Numbered from the stretch's first letter, positions 43,112-52,637 are shown. The stretch: 64,000 nt of DNA from Puniceibacterium antarcticum (GCF_002760615.1 NZ_AWWI01000064.1:1-64000); one strand, 5' to 3'. The notes: generated by a model from the letters alone, not told the origin. A program made the numbers and translations.

Positions 43112-44020
43112 TCAGGGTTCTATCACAACGATCAGTGCGAGGACCGATAGGGTGATAAAAGCGATACCAAGGAGTTCGCGGCGGCTGATTGTTTCGCGAA
43201 AGAACAGCACAGAGACGAAAAGCGAAAAGATCAGCTCGACCTGGCCAAGCGCCTGCACATAAGCGGCCTTTTGCAGTGTGTAGGCGGTAAACCAGCAAAG
43301 GCTGCCTGCCATTGAGGTGAGGCCGAGCCAGAGCGCCATCCGGCGCGCGGCCCAGACAGCCCTGATCTGGCCAGGTTCACGCAGCCGCAACCAAAGCGCC
43401 ATAAAAATGGTCTGAGCCATGGTCACGCAGACCAGCGTGACACCGGCGCGCACCAGCGGATCGGCATGATCAATCTGAAGAGACGCCGCGCGGTAGCCCA
43501 CGGCCGAAATGGCAAAAAAGAAGCCCGAGGCCAACCCCAGCGCCACGGCCCTGTTGCCTATTCGCCGCCAGAACGACATGCCGATCTGCCCCGCGTCCGA
43601 CAGCAGCAGTACGCCCAAAAGGCCCACGGCAATGGCGATCCAGCCGCCAAGGCTGATACGCTCCCCGAGGATCAAGGCGGCGACAAGCGCAGTCTGGATC
43701 ACCTCGGTCTTTTTGAAGGTGATGCCGACCGCAAAATTGCGCTGATGAAACAGCGCGACAACGCAGTTCGTTGCCAGGATCTGCCCCAAGGCGCCCGCCA
43801 TGGCATAGGCCCAGAAGGCGCCGCCCAGCACAGGCGGCGAAATGCCCTGTGCCCATAGATACAGACCGACAAGGACCAGCGCACCCGGCGCCGCGAAGGC
43901 AAAGCGCGCAAATGTCGAACCTGTCGTGCTGAGACCGCCCATGTTCAGCACCTTGTGCAGCAAGAAGCGCAAGGTCTGAAAGACGGAGGCAGAGAGGGTT
44001 ACAGCGATCCAGAGGTCCAT
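43112..44020 (-). CDS. EamA/DMT-family transporter
   Basis: A 302-aa inner-membrane protein with ten predicted helices in two EamA repeats (TEVIQTALVAALILGERISL; YVQALGQVELIFSLFVSVLF). Members export or import small metabolites. It is convergent with the NUDIX gene, and a GC-rich repeat with GGGGATATTT lies between them. The substrate cannot be inferred. Confidence 0.88.
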   Translation of the reverse strand: MDLWIAVTLSASVFQTLRFLLHKVLNMGGLSTTGSTFARFAFAAPGALVLVGLYLWAQGISPPVLGGAFWAYAMAGALGQILATNCVVALFHQRNFAVGITFKKTEVIQTALVAALILGERISLGGWIAIAVGLLGVLLLSDAGQIGMSFWRRIGNRAVALGLASGFFFAISAVGYRAASLQIDHADPLVRAGVTLVCVTMAQTIFMALWLRLREPGQIRAVWAARRMALWLGLTSMAGSLCWFTAYTLQKAAYVQALGQVELIFSLFVSVLFFRETISRRELLGIAFITLSVLALIVVIEP

Positions 44021-44164
44021 GCGCCTCTATTGCCCGCCAGTCACGGTTTGGCCAGAGGGGATATGGTAGGTTTTTACAACCCGAATTCTGCAAACAAGTG
44101 TCCGCGTCACATCTGCACATCATCCTACAAAAACCGATCTTTTCTGGCCCCTTCATCTGCCCCC

Positions 44165-44210
44165 AAATATCCTCGGGGGAGCGCGAGGGGGCAGACAGCC
44201 CCCTCGTTCC
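44165..44210 (+). repeat. 46-bp intergenic repeat with hairpin (copy 1)
   Basis: The unit begins AAATATCCTCGGGGGAGCGC and contains the hairpin CGAGGGGGC / GCCCCCTCG. It is identical over 46 bases to 50675-50720. A diverged version follows at about 61752. It lies at the 3' end of the aldo/keto reductase gene, so it may also act as a terminator. Confidence 0.85.
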
Positions 44211-44221
44211 GACAGTGCAAA

Positions 44222-45265
44222 TCAGTACGGCATCGGATGCTCTTTGTGCACCTCATCAAGACGCACCAGCAGTTCGGGTGACAGAGTGACATCCTTGGCG
44301 CCCAGCAACCGCTCCAGCTGTTCGACCGTGGTCGCGCCAAAGATCGACGAGGCGACAAAGGGGCGACGCGCCGACCAGGCCAGCGCCATATGCACCGGGT
44401 CCATGGCGAACTCCTGCGCCACGGCCAGATAGGCATCGACCGCCAGAAACGCCCGGTCGGATTTGCGCCCGCCCAGATCGCCGTTGATCGCCATGCGCGA
44501 CCCTTCGGGCAGCGCGCCGTTCTGATACTTGCCGGTCAGAAGACCCGCAGCCAAAGGCGAATACGGCAGCAGGCTCACATCCTCATTCACCATCAGCTCG
44601 GCCAGATCGGTATCGGCCAGACGGCACATCAGCGAATATTCGTTCTGAAGCGCGGCAACGCGCGGCGTGCCCGTCTCTTCGGCCACTTTCAGCCACATCG
44701 CCGTGCCCCAGGCGCTTTCGTTGGACAGGCCGAAATGCCGGATCGTGCCACGCTGGACCTCGTCCTTCAGCGCGCCCAGCGCGTCGTGCATGTGCTGCAG
44801 GGTCGACACCTTGTCCTGCCCTGAAGGGTCAAAGCTCCAGTTCTTGCGGAACATATAGGAGCCGCGATTGGGCCAGTGAAACTGATAAAGGTCGATGACA
44901 TCGGTCTTGAGCCGCTTCAGCGATGCCTCGATACAGCCGGGGATGGTGTCGGACGAAATCGGCGCACCGTCGCGCACGAACCCCTGATCCGCGCCGGAAT
45001 GCTTGGTCGCAAGGATCCAGTCATTGCGCCGCCCGGTAGCCGCAAACCAGTTGCCGATGATCTGTTCGGACAGGCCCACCGTTTCGGCCTTGACCGGGTT
45101 GACCGGATACATCTCGGCCGTGTCCATGAAATTGATACCGGCGTCATAGGCCATGGCGATCTGGCTGTGGGCGACGGTTTCATTGGTCTGGTTGCCAAAG
45201 GTCATCGTGCCAAGGCACAGCTCGGACACCATCAGGCCGGTACGGCCCAGCGGATTCATCTTCAT
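44222..45265 (-). CDS. Aldo/keto reductase (Tas-like)
   Basis: A 347-aa NADPH-dependent oxidoreductase. The catalytic tetrad is visible: D and Y in GINFMDTAEMYP, K in LATKHSG, and H in LYQFHWPNRG. The C-terminal cofactor region is FVASSIFGATTVEQLERLLG. The ATG at 45265 (MKMNPLGRTGLMVSELCLGT) is at the expected domain start, 14 residues inside the longest frame. The substrate is unknown. Confidence 0.92.
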   Translation of the reverse strand: MKMNPLGRTGLMVSELCLGTMTFGNQTNETVAHSQIAMAYDAGINFMDTAEMYPVNPVKAETVGLSEQIIGNWFAATGRRNDWILATKHSGADQGFVRDGAPISSDTIPGCIEASLKRLKTDVIDLYQFHWPNRGSYMFRKNWSFDPSGQDKVSTLQHMHDALGALKDEVQRGTIRHFGLSNESAWGTAMWLKVAEETGTPRVAALQNEYSLMCRLADTDLAELMVNEDVSLLPYSPLAAGLLTGKYQNGALPEGSRMAINGDLGGRKSDRAFLAVDAYLAVAQEFAMDPVHMALAWSARRPFVASSIFGATTVEQLERLLGAKDVTLSPELLVRLDEVHKEHPMPY

Positions 45266-45312
45266 ATCGGGAACCTTTCGTTCTGCGTTGCGGCGTAAAA
45301 TAGCCACGCAGG

Positions 45313-46407
45313 TCAGCTCTGCAAGCCCAGACCGATATCCGTCTGCGCCACCGCCACCGATTTCAGCACTGCAAAACAGGCGCTGCCTGTTTGCAGGCCA
45401 AGCGCATCGGCAGAGCGCCGGGTGATCCGCGCCAGCAGCGTGTCATTGCCCGCGCGCAACTGCACGATCACCCCCGGCCCGTCGCCGCGCCGCAGGCTCA
45501 GAACCTCGACCGGCAGAATGTTCAGCGCCGAAATGCCGGTGGGCCGAGTGATCGCCAGCATCACATCCTGCGCCAGAATGCGCACCCGCAACTCTGATCC
45601 GATAGCTGCCTCGACCTCGGGCAGGCACAAAACGCCGCCGGAAAACTGCAGCTCTGTCACCCCGTCATCGGAATGGCGCAGCACCCGCGCTTGCAGAACC
45701 GCGCCCGCATCGCGCACCCCCATCACCCGCACCATGCCCGGATCGGCAAGCAGCGCACCCGCGGGTCCCGCCTGCAGCACGCGCCCCTCCTCCATCACGA
45801 CCACATGGGTGGCCAGCCGGGCGACCTCTGACACATTGTGGCTGACATACAGGATCGGCACACCGGCTTCGGTGCGCAGGCGTTCGAGATAGGGGAGGAT
45901 CTCGGCCTTGCGTGCGCCGTCCAGCGCGGCAAGCGGTTCATCCATCAGCAGCATCACTGGATCGGCCAGCAGTGCGCGCCCGATGGCCACCCTTTGCGCC
46001 TCTCCGCCCGACAGCGCGCCGGGCTGACGATCCAGCAAGGCACCGACGCCCAGCAGATCAACCACCCGCTTCAGCCCCTCCTCAGACCGGTTGCCGCCAA
46101 CACGCCTTGCATACAGCAGGTTCTGTCGTACGGTGAGATGCGGAAACAATCGCCCCTCTTGGAACACATAGCCCATCCGCCGTTTGTGAACTGGCACATA
46201 ATTCCCCTGCCGACTGTCAAAGAGCACCTGATCTGCGACCACGATCCGCCCTTGGGACGGCGTCAGCAATCCCGCCACGGCATTCACCACAGATGTCTTG
46301 CCCGACCCGGATCGGCCGAACAGCACGGTCACACCGTCGGGGGCGTCAAATTGAACGTCCAGACGGAAAGCGCCCAAGGAATGGCGGATATCGACAGACA
46401 GGCTCAT
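45313..46407 (-). CDS. modC: Molybdate ABC transporter ATP-binding protein ModC
   Basis: A 364-aa ABC ATPase. Walker A is LFGRSGSGKTSVV, the signature is ALSGGEAQRVAIG, Walker B is VMLLMDEPLAALDG, and the switch His is in LYVSHNVSEVARL. The C-terminal third is a MOP/TOBE domain (EQ-rich molybdate-binding beta-barrel, ISALNILPVEVLSLRRGDG), typical of ModC. The start at 46407 overlaps the ModB stop as ATGA. Confidence 0.93.
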   Translation of the reverse strand: MSLSVDIRHSLGAFRLDVQFDAPDGVTVLFGRSGSGKTSVVNAVAGLLTPSQGRIVVADQVLFDSRQGNYVPVHKRRMGYVFQEGRLFPHLTVRQNLLYARRVGGNRSEEGLKRVVDLLGVGALLDRQPGALSGGEAQRVAIGRALLADPVMLLMDEPLAALDGARKAEILPYLERLRTEAGVPILYVSHNVSEVARLATHVVVMEEGRVLQAGPAGALLADPGMVRVMGVRDAGAVLQARVLRHSDDGVTELQFSGGVLCLPEVEAAIGSELRVRILAQDVMLAITRPTGISALNILPVEVLSLRRGDGPGVIVQLRAGNDTLLARITRRSADALGLQTGSACFAVLKSVAVAQTDIGLGLQS

Positions 46408-47099
46408 CGTCCGGAAATCCTGCGTGCGACGCGCCGCGCGAACCATTCCGACAGCAGCAGCGCCCCCATGGCGAGCGTGACCGAAACCACGACCAGCCGC
46501 ATAGCCGCCTCCTCTCCCCCCGGTACCTGCAGAAAGGCATAGATGGCCGAGGGAACAGTGCGCGTCTGTCCAGGAATACTCGACACAAAGGTGATGGTCG
46601 CGCCAAATTCCCCCATCGCCTTGGCAAAGGCCAGTACCGCCCCCGCAATTATCCCCGGCGCGATCAGCGGTAACGTCACGGTGGCAAAGACCTTCCAGCG
46701 TGACGCGCCAAGCGTGGCTGCCGCCTGTTCCAGCTTTGGGTCCACCGCCTCAATCGCAAGGCGCATGGCACGTACCATCAGCGGCAAGGCCATGATCGCT
46801 GCCGCCAGCGCTGCCCCCGTCCAACGAAACGCCAGCACGATGCCGAACCACTCCTCCAGAAGTCCCCCCACCGGCCCGCGCCGCCCGAAGGTCAGCAGCA
46901 ACAGATAACCGGTGACCACAGGCGGCAGGATCAACGGCAGATGCACCAGACCGTTCAGCACCTGCCGCCCCGGGAATCGTCCTCGCGCCAGAAGCAACGC
47001 CAGACCAAGGCCAAACGGCAAAGAGGCCAGCGTCGCCCAGAACGCAACCTTCAGCGACAGCGCTACCGCCTGCCATTCCTCGGGGCCCAGAAAGTCCAT
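46404..47099 (-). CDS. modB: Molybdate ABC transporter permease ModB
   Basis: A 231-aa membrane protein with about five or six helices and the permease coupling motif EQAAATLGASRWKVFATVTL. The start region MDFLGPEEWQAVALSLKVAF is typical of ModB. It forms the channel for molybdate with ModC. The upstream partner modA is reduced to a stub (see 47115-47192), so a binding protein must come from elsewhere if the transporter works. Confidence 0.93.
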   Translation of the reverse strand: MDFLGPEEWQAVALSLKVAFWATLASLPFGLGLALLLARGRFPGRQVLNGLVHLPLILPPVVTGYLLLLTFGRRGPVGGLLEEWFGIVLAFRWTGAALAAAIMALPLMVRAMRLAIEAVDPKLEQAAATLGASRWKVFATVTLPLIAPGIIAGAVLAFAKAMGEFGATITFVSSIPGQTRTVPSAIYAFLQVPGGEEAAMRLVVVSVTLAMGALLLSEWFARRVARRISGR

Positions 47100-47114
47100 G
47101 CTCTTGGCTGTAAC

Positions 47115-47192
47115 CTACTCTGCGGGCAGGACAAAGCCGTGTTGTTGCAGGATCTCTCCAGTTTTGCTTCCGCGCAACCAATCCAAACTGGC
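47115..47192 (-). pseudogene. modA: C-terminal stub of the molybdate-binding protein ModA
   Basis: In the minus-strand frame ending at a TAG at 47115-47117, the last 23 or so codons read DWLRGSKTGEILQQHGF and then VLPAE, matching the end of ModA proteins. Upstream of this the similarity vanishes and a plus-strand GNAT gene begins at 47307. The stub lies 15 bases before modB, where intact modA would end. Confidence 0.5.
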
Positions 47193-47306
47193 ATGCCTGC
47201 CCCAAAAACAACGGTGCGCTCCTGCCCCAATGGTCTTAAAACGATGCGAAATGCCACGGTCGGGGTCCGGTCAAGCGTTCTGCAAGCAAAACGAATAGAG
47301 GTGAAG

Positions 47307-47768
47307 ATGAAAATCAGAGATGCAATCGCCACGGACGCGGCACAGATCAGCGCCTTTTTGCAAGAGCTGACCGCTCTGGGCAAACGCACCAACCGCAGCG
47401 ATGAGGATTTTGTTCTGAGCAGTTACATCAACGGCCCGACCAAGGTGAAATGTGCCGTGGCCGAGGATGCGGATGGCACGATCCTTGGGCTTCAGAGCCT
47501 GTCCCGCGCGACCGAGGACAACATCTACGGTGTCACCCCCGGCTGGGGAATCATCGGCACCCATGTCAGCCCCGAGGCCGCACGGCGCGGTGTAGGCCGC
47601 GCCCTGTTCGCCGCCAACCGGCAGGCCGCGCAGGACGCAGGTCTCGACAAGATCGACGCCAGCATCGGCGAGAGTAATGCCGAAGGGCTTGGCTATTACG
47701 AGGCGATGGGCTTTCGCACCTATCGCACACCGCCGGGCAAGATCTGCAAATGCTTTGATCTGACCTGA
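47307..47768 (+). CDS. GNAT-family N-acetyltransferase
   Basis: A 153-aa acetyltransferase: MKIRDAIATDAAQISAFLQE at the start, GIIGTHVSPEAARRGVGRAL with the acetyl-CoA loop RRGVGRA, and NAEGLGYYEAMGFRTYRTPP. It resembles the phosphinothricin/PAT-like small GNATs. The ATG at 47307 follows GAGGTGAAG. It lies head to head with the modBC operon over the position where modA should be. Confidence 0.9.
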   Translation: MKIRDAIATDAAQISAFLQELTALGKRTNRSDEDFVLSSYINGPTKVKCAVAEDADGTILGLQSLSRATEDNIYGVTPGWGIIGTHVSPEAARRGVGRALFAANRQAAQDAGLDKIDASIGESNAEGLGYYEAMGFRTYRTPPGKICKCFDLT

Positions 47769-47789
47769 AGCGGCGCATTCCATCGCAAA

Positions 47790-47812
47790 ACAGGGTGCCC
47801 AAGGGCACCCTG
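47790..47812. terminator. Hairpin between convergent genes
   Basis: CAGGGTGCCC and GGGCACCCTG form a 10-bp stem with a 2-3 base loop between the GNAT stop (47768) and the end of the SDR gene (47837). It is probably a shared terminator, though with only a short T-containing tail. Confidence 0.7.
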
Positions 47813-47836
47813 CACACTTGTTAAGACCCCCTGGCC

Positions 47837-48694
47837 TCAGGCCTTCAGCGTCGCCGCGACGAAATCCGCCAGCGGCGTGGTGGGCCGCCCGATCAGCTTG
47901 GCCAGATCGCCGCTGTCGCCATACAGCCCGCCCTTGGCCAGCCCGGCATCGGAATCGGCCAGCATCTCGGCCAGCCCCTCCGGCAGGCCGAATTCCTTGA
48001 GCTTCGCGGCATAGACCTCTTGCGGCATGTCCACATAGGCGACCTCTTTGCCCGATTGCGCGGCAATTTCGGCGGCCAGTCCGGACATGGTGAACCCAAC
48101 GTCCCCGGCCAGCTCATAAACCGTGCCCGGCGCGATATCGTCGCGGGTCAGCACAACCGCTGCGGCCTCGGCGTAATCCTTGCGGCTCGCGGCCGACACC
48201 CGACCCTCCTGCGCCGCGCCCAGAACGGCGCCATGCTCCAGCGCCATGCCCACGGCGGATTCGTAATTCTCAAGATACCAGCCGTTGCGCAGCAGCACGA
48301 CCTCTAGCCCCGATGCCGCCAGCGCCGCCTCGGTCGCGCGGTGTTCTTCCCCCAGCATCAGAACCGACTGCGGCGCGCCAAGGAGGCTGGTATAGACGAT
48401 CCGTGTGACACCCGCCGCCTTGGCCGCGTCGATCACTGCCTGATGCTGCGGCACGCGCTTGCCGACTTCGGACGAGGAGATCAGCAACACGGTCTCAACC
48501 CCGGCAAAAGCAGCCGCAAGCGTTTCGGGGCGATCATAATCGGCCTCGCGCACGGCAACGCCCAGTGCCGCCAGATCTTTGGCAGCCTCGGGGCGACGCA
48601 CAGCGGCGACGATGGTTTCGGCCTTCGTGCGCTCCAGCAAAGCCGTGATGACATGACGGCCCAGCTGGCCTGTGGCACCTGTAACAGCAATCAT
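47837..48694 (-). CDS. NmrA-like NAD(P)-binding oxidoreductase (QorB-like)
   Basis: A 285-aa atypical short-chain dehydrogenase. The Rossmann motif is MIAVTGATGQLGRHVITALL, and further segments are GVETVLLISSSEVGKRVPQH and ITRIVYTSLLGAP-like RIVYTSLLGAP. Similar to NAD(P)H:quinone oxidoreductases (QorB/YtfG type). The ATG at 48694 starts exactly at the nucleotide-binding fold. It is divergent from an HxlR regulator that probably controls it. Confidence 0.9.
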   Translation of the reverse strand: MIAVTGATGQLGRHVITALLERTKAETIVAAVRRPEAAKDLAALGVAVREADYDRPETLAAAFAGVETVLLISSSEVGKRVPQHQAVIDAAKAAGVTRIVYTSLLGAPQSVLMLGEEHRATEAALAASGLEVVLLRNGWYLENYESAVGMALEHGAVLGAAQEGRVSAASRKDYAEAAAVVLTRDDIAPGTVYELAGDVGFTMSGLAAEIAAQSGKEVAYVDMPQEVYAAKLKEFGLPEGLAEMLADSDAGLAKGGLYGDSGDLAKLIGRPTTPLADFVAATLKA

Positions 48695-48740
48695 TTTGGT
48701 CTCTCCTTGTGAATTCCAGTGACACCACCCAGATAAACAT

Positions 48741-48765
48741 GGTACAAACGAAAAGTAAGTACGCA
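48741..48765. promoter_or_regulatory. Candidate HxlR operator in the divergent promoter
   Basis: The 102-base gap between the SDR and HxlR starts contains GGTACAAACGAAAAGTAAGT followed by ACGCA. This AT-rich segment has GTAC words at both ends and resembles operators described for HxlR/YodB-type regulators. Pattern match only. Confidence 0.3.
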
Positions 48766-48796
48766 CATAAATGTTAGTTTTGGGAAAGTCCCACCA

Positions 48797-49189
48797 ATGC
48801 CCTATCACTCCGCCGAACCCGTCTCTGACCTGCTGCGCCGGGGCGAGGTGCTGTCAGCCAAATGCCCCTCGCGCGAGATCCTGAGGCATGTGACCAGCCG
48901 CTGGGGCGTGCTTATCCTGATCGTGCTGCAGGACGGCACGCTGCGGTTTTCCGACCTGCGCCGCAAGATCGGCGGAATAAGCGAACGCATGCTGGCCCAG
49001 TCGCTGCAGGCGCTTGAGGCAGACGGCTTCGTCAACCGGGTCTCGCATCCGGTGGTACCGCCGCATGTGGAATATTCCCTGACCCCGTTGGGGCAGGAAG
49101 TTTCGGTCAAGGTGGCGGACCTTGCCGACTGGATCGAGGTCAGCATGCCCCGCCTGATGGCCACGAAACGCCCCGCGACCGACGCCTAA
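48797..49189 (+). CDS. HxlR-family transcriptional regulator
   Basis: A 130-aa winged-helix regulator: CPSREILRHVTSRWGVLILI, FSDLRRKIGGISERMLAQSL (recognition helix) and YSLTPLGQEV. HxlR members often respond to quinones or aldehydes through a Cys near the N-terminus; a single Cys is present in SAKCPSRE. It is divergent from the QorB-like oxidoreductase, as in the known qorB/qorR type arrangement. Confidence 0.92.
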   Translation: MPYHSAEPVSDLLRRGEVLSAKCPSREILRHVTSRWGVLILIVLQDGTLRFSDLRRKIGGISERMLAQSLQALEADGFVNRVSHPVVPPHVEYSLTPLGQEVSVKVADLADWIEVSMPRLMATKRPATDA

Positions 49190-49290
49190 AGCGTCCCGCC
49201 TTAAACGTGACTCGCGTGTTCGCTGCCTGTCGGCTGCGCCTCCAAAGCGAAAAGCGACGAGTGTGTTTCAGGTGAAAGGCGGGATGCTCT
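49188..49290 (+). repeat. 103-bp intergenic repeat (copy 1)
   Basis: Starts AAAGCGTCCCGCCTTAAACG and ends with AGGTGAAAGGCGGGATGCTC, so the ends form an imperfect inverted repeat (GCGTCCCGCCTT ... AAGGCGGGATGC). A closely matching copy occupies 61623-61725. A short related word (AAAGCGTGTTGCGTTAAA) follows the metG stop at 52500. It begins inside the stop codon region of the HxlR gene. Confidence 0.85.
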
Positions 49291-49429
49291 AAAGCGCGAG
49301 ATGGACAGGCACGCCTGCCCCACCTGCCCGCTGAAGGCAGGGCCCGGAGGACACACCCCACGCCCTAAAACGACACGAAAGGTCGCAACCCGTCTCGACA
49401 GAGCCGCCACGCCATGACCTAAGGTCCTC

Positions 49430-50653
49430 ATGCGCCTGCCCCTTTCCTTTGTGGCCCTCTTTTTGTCGGTCATCCTTCTGCAATTGTCCTCGGGCGCGCT
49501 TGGCCCTCTGGACGCGCTGTCCGGCTTTGCCCTGCACTTCTCGACCGCTGAAATCGGCATGCTCGGCTCGGCGCATTTCCTCGGCTTCTTCATCGGCTGC
49601 TGGTTCGCGCCGCGCCTGATGGGCTCGATCGGCCATTCACGCGCCTTCGCCGCCTTCACCGCCGTTGGCGCCATCGGGCTGATCGGGCATATGCTGATCC
49701 TGAACCCCTATGCCTGGGCGCTGATGCGCATCGCCTCGGGCCTCTGCATCGCCGGCTGCTACACGGTGATCGAGGCCTGGATGCAGGCCGAGGTGACCAA
49801 TGAAACCCGGGGCCGCGCCATGGGGTCCTACCGCGTGGCGGATATGGGCGCGTCGCTGGTGGCGCAGCTGCTGATCGGCGTGCTCGATCCCGCGCATTAC
49901 GTCAGCTACAACCTGCTGGCGCTGCTGTGCTGTGCCGCCCTGCTGCCGCTGACGCTGACCACCTCGAAACAACCCGACACCCCCGCCGCCCCGCGCCTGC
50001 GCCCCCGCCTGGCTTTGGACCGCTCGCCTCTGGCCGCCGCCGGGGTGATCGTGGCGGCCCTCTCCTCGGCCAGCTTCCGCATGGTGGGGCCGATCTACGG
50101 TCAGGGCGTCGGGCTTGAAGTCGACCAGATCGCCTGGTTCCTCGCGGCCTTTGTCCTTGGCGGGGCGCTGTCCCAATACCCCGTGGGCTGGCTCGCGGAC
50201 AAATTCGACCGCCGTCTGGTGCTGATCTGGCTCTCGGTCGCGGCGATTCTCAGCTGCGCGCTCACCGCCTCGCTCAGCAACCTGCCCACCATCGGCATCA
50301 TGCTCACGGCGACGATCTTCGGCCTCACCACCTTTCCGATCTTCTCGGTCGCCTCGGCCCATGCCCATGACTTTGCCGACAGCTCTGAACGGGTCGAACT
50401 CTCCGCCGCGCTGATGTTCTGGTACGCCGTCGGCGCCATCGCCGCGCCCTACGTGGCCTCCCTGCTGATGAACGCCTATGGCCCCCCGGCCCTCTTCATC
50501 CTGATCGCCCTCGGCCACGCCGTCCTTGTCGTCTTCGGACTGTTTCGCATGCGCGCCCGCCCCTCGGCCCGCCCGCGCACGCCCTACGTCTACGCCCCGC
50601 GCACCAGCTTCCTCATCGGCCGCCTCATGGCCCGCGCCCGCGACCGGCGCTGA
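49430..50653 (+). CDS. MFS transporter
   Basis: A 407-aa membrane protein with twelve predicted helices. It starts MRLPLSFVALFLSVILLQLS and has the loop MGSYRVADMGASLVAQLLIG and the cytoplasmic motif GWLADKFDRRLVLIWLS. The C-terminal tail is Arg/Pro-rich. It resembles the YcaD/YfkF-like MFS branch. The substrate is unknown. Two repeats flank it. Confidence 0.9.
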   Translation: MRLPLSFVALFLSVILLQLSSGALGPLDALSGFALHFSTAEIGMLGSAHFLGFFIGCWFAPRLMGSIGHSRAFAAFTAVGAIGLIGHMLILNPYAWALMRIASGLCIAGCYTVIEAWMQAEVTNETRGRAMGSYRVADMGASLVAQLLIGVLDPAHYVSYNLLALLCCAALLPLTLTTSKQPDTPAAPRLRPRLALDRSPLAAAGVIVAALSSASFRMVGPIYGQGVGLEVDQIAWFLAAFVLGGALSQYPVGWLADKFDRRLVLIWLSVAAILSCALTASLSNLPTIGIMLTATIFGLTTFPIFSVASAHAHDFADSSERVELSAALMFWYAVGAIAAPYVASLLMNAYGPPALFILIALGHAVLVVFGLFRMRARPSARPRTPYVYAPRTSFLIGRLMARARDRR

Positions 50654-50674
50654 CACCCCCCTTCACCTGTCCCT

Positions 50675-50720
50675 AAATATCCTCGGGGGAGCGCGAGGGG
50701 GCAGACAGCCCCCTCGTTCC
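50675..50720 (+). repeat. 46-bp intergenic repeat with hairpin (copy 2)
   Basis: Identical over 46 bases to 44165-44210. The hairpin CGAGGGGGC / GCCCCCTCG lies at 50694-50716 between the MFS stop and metG. Confidence 0.85.
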
Positions 50721-50787
50721 CGCCACTGGCCACGCCGCGCAACATCCGTTAAGGCACACCAAATCCTGACATCAGCGGAAGCAAAGC

Positions 50788-52500
50788 ATGGCACGCCACC
50801 TCATCACCTCCGCGATCCCCTATATCAACGGGATCAAGCACCTCGGAAACCTCGTCGGCTCGCAGCTGCCCGCCGACCTCTATGCCCGCTACAAACGCGC
50901 GCGCGGCGATGAGGTCCTGTTCCTCTGCGCAACGGACGAACACGGCACCCCCGCCGAACTCGCCGCCGCCAAGGCAGGCAAGCCGGTCGCCGAATATTGC
51001 GCCGAAATGCACGATGTGCAGGCCGAAATCGCCAAGGGCTTCCGCCTCAGCTTTGATCACTTCGGCCGCTCCTCCTCGCCCCAGAACCACGTGCTGACCC
51101 AGCATTTCGCCGGCGTGCTCTATGACAATGGCCTGATCCGCGAAGTGTCCGAAACCCAGATGTATTCGCCCACCGACGGGCGCTACCTGCCCGACCGGTA
51201 TATCGAAGGCACCTGCCCCAACTGCGGCTTCGACTCGGCGCGCGGCGATCAGTGCGACAATTGCACCAAACAGCTCGACCCGGTCGATCTTATCAATCCG
51301 CACAGCACGATCTCGGGCGCCACAGACCTGCAGATGCGCGAGACCAAGCATCTCTACTTGCGCCAGTCCGAAATGAAGGTCCAGATCGAGGCCTGGATTG
51401 ATTCCAAGACCGACTGGCCCATCCTCACCACCTCCATCGCCAAGAAATGGCTGACCGATGGTGACGGCTTGCAGGACCGTGGCATCACCCGGGACCTCGA
51501 CTGGGGTGTGGCGGTGAAACGCGGCACCGAGGATTGGCCGGGCATGGAGGGCAAAGTCTTTTACGTCTGGTTCGACGCCCCCATCGAATACATTGCCTGC
51601 GCGCAGGAATGGCAAGAGGCCGGAAAAGGGACAGACTGGGAACGCTGGTGGCGCACCGACAAGGGCGCCGAGGATGTCCGCTACACCCAGTTCATGGGCA
51701 AGGACAACGTGCCCTTCCACACCCTGTCCTTCCCGGTCACAATCCTCGGCTCGGGTGAGCCTTGGAAGCTGGTCGATTACATCAAATCGTTCAACTACCT
51801 GAACTATGAAGGCGGCCAGTTCTCCACCTCGCGCGGGCGCGGCGTCTTCATGGATCAGGCGCTGGAAATCCTGCCGTCGGATTACTGGCGCTGGTGGCTG
51901 CTCAGCCATGCGCCCGAAAGCTCGGATGCCGAATTCACCTGGGAAAATTTCCAGACCGCGGTGAACAAGGACCTTGCCGATGTGCTGGGCAACTTCGCCA
52001 GCCGCGTGACCAAATTCTGCCGTTCGAAATTCTCCGAGGCCGTGCCCGCAGGCGGCACCATGGGCCCGCGCGAAGAACAGCTGATCGCAGATATCACCAC
52101 GCGCCTCGCCGACTACCAGACCCAGATGGACGGGATCGAGGTCCGCAAGGCCGCCGCCGCCCTGCGCGCCCTCTGGGTGCTTGGAAATGAATACCTGCAA
52201 GAGGTCGCGCCCTGGACCACGATCAAGACTGATCCGGAGCAGGCGGCCATGCAAACGCGTCTCGGCCTGAACCTGATCCGGCTCTACGGTGTGGTCTCCT
52301 CGCCCTTTATCCCCGATGCCGCCGCGCAGCTGCTCGCGGATCTCAACGCCTCTGACGCGCAATGGCCCGCTGACATCGCCACGGAACTCACGGCCCTGCC
52401 CGAAGGCCATGCCTTCACCGTCCCCGAGGTCACGTTCCGCAAGATCACCGATGACGAACGCGCAGACTGGCAAAGCCGCTTCTCCGGCATCCGCAGCTAA
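50788..52500 (+). CDS. metG: Methionyl-tRNA synthetase
   Basis: Class I synthetase, 570 aa, charging tRNA-Met. The HIGH-like motif is [10 protein letters not shown] (about 14-23), the zinc site [17 protein letters not shown] (about 143-159), and the KMSKS-like loop FSTSRGRG (about 345-352). The anticodon-binding helical domain fills the C-terminus. There is no C-terminal EMAP-type extension. The divergence of KMSKS to FSTSRG is normal for this subfamily. A strong terminator follows. Confidence 0.97.
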   Translation: MARHLITSAIPYINGIKHLGNLVGSQLPADLYARYKRARGDEVLFLCATDEHGTPAELAAAKAGKPVAEYCAEMHDVQAEIAKGFRLSFDHFGRSSSPQNHVLTQHFAGVLYDNGLIREVSETQMYSPTDGRYLPDRYIEGTCPNCGFDSARGDQCDNCTKQLDPVDLINPHSTISGATDLQMRETKHLYLRQSEMKVQIEAWIDSKTDWPILTTSIAKKWLTDGDGLQDRGITRDLDWGVAVKRGTEDWPGMEGKVFYVWFDAPIEYIACAQEWQEAGKGTDWERWWRTDKGAEDVRYTQFMGKDNVPFHTLSFPVTILGSGEPWKLVDYIKSFNYLNYEGGQFSTSRGRGVFMDQALEILPSDYWRWWLLSHAPESSDAEFTWENFQTAVNKDLADVLGNFASRVTKFCRSKFSEAVPAGGTMGPREEQLIADITTRLADYQTQMDGIEVRKAAAALRALWVLGNEYLQEVAPWTTIKTDPEQAAMQTRLGLNLIRLYGVVSSPFIPDAAAQLLADLNASDAQWPADIATELTALPEGHAFTVPEVTFRKITDDERADWQSRFSGIRS

Positions 52501-52552
52501 AGCGTGTTGCGTTAAATCCAATTCATCCGCCAGCCTGACCGCAGCGCCAAAC

Positions 52553-52587
52553 AAAAATGCCGGACCCCGCAGGGCCCGGCATTTTTT
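52553..52587. terminator. Intrinsic terminator after metG, bidirectional
   Basis: Stem AAAAATGCCGG / CCGGCATTTTT with a 12-base GC-rich loop, flanked by A and T runs on both sides. It separates the convergent metG and FKBP genes. Confidence 0.92.
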
Positions 52588-52637
52588 AATCAAACCGGCG
52601 TGGCCAAAGGCCACTCCATCAGATCAAGCCCGACAGA

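Noticed and set aside
49637-50656. 339-codon minus-strand frame, Gly/Arg/His-rich
   Set aside because: Antisense of the MFS gene; the composition is typical of reverse reading of a hydrophobic protein gene.
50749-52614. 621-codon minus-strand frame
   Set aside because: Exactly covers metG on the other strand; no motif of its own.
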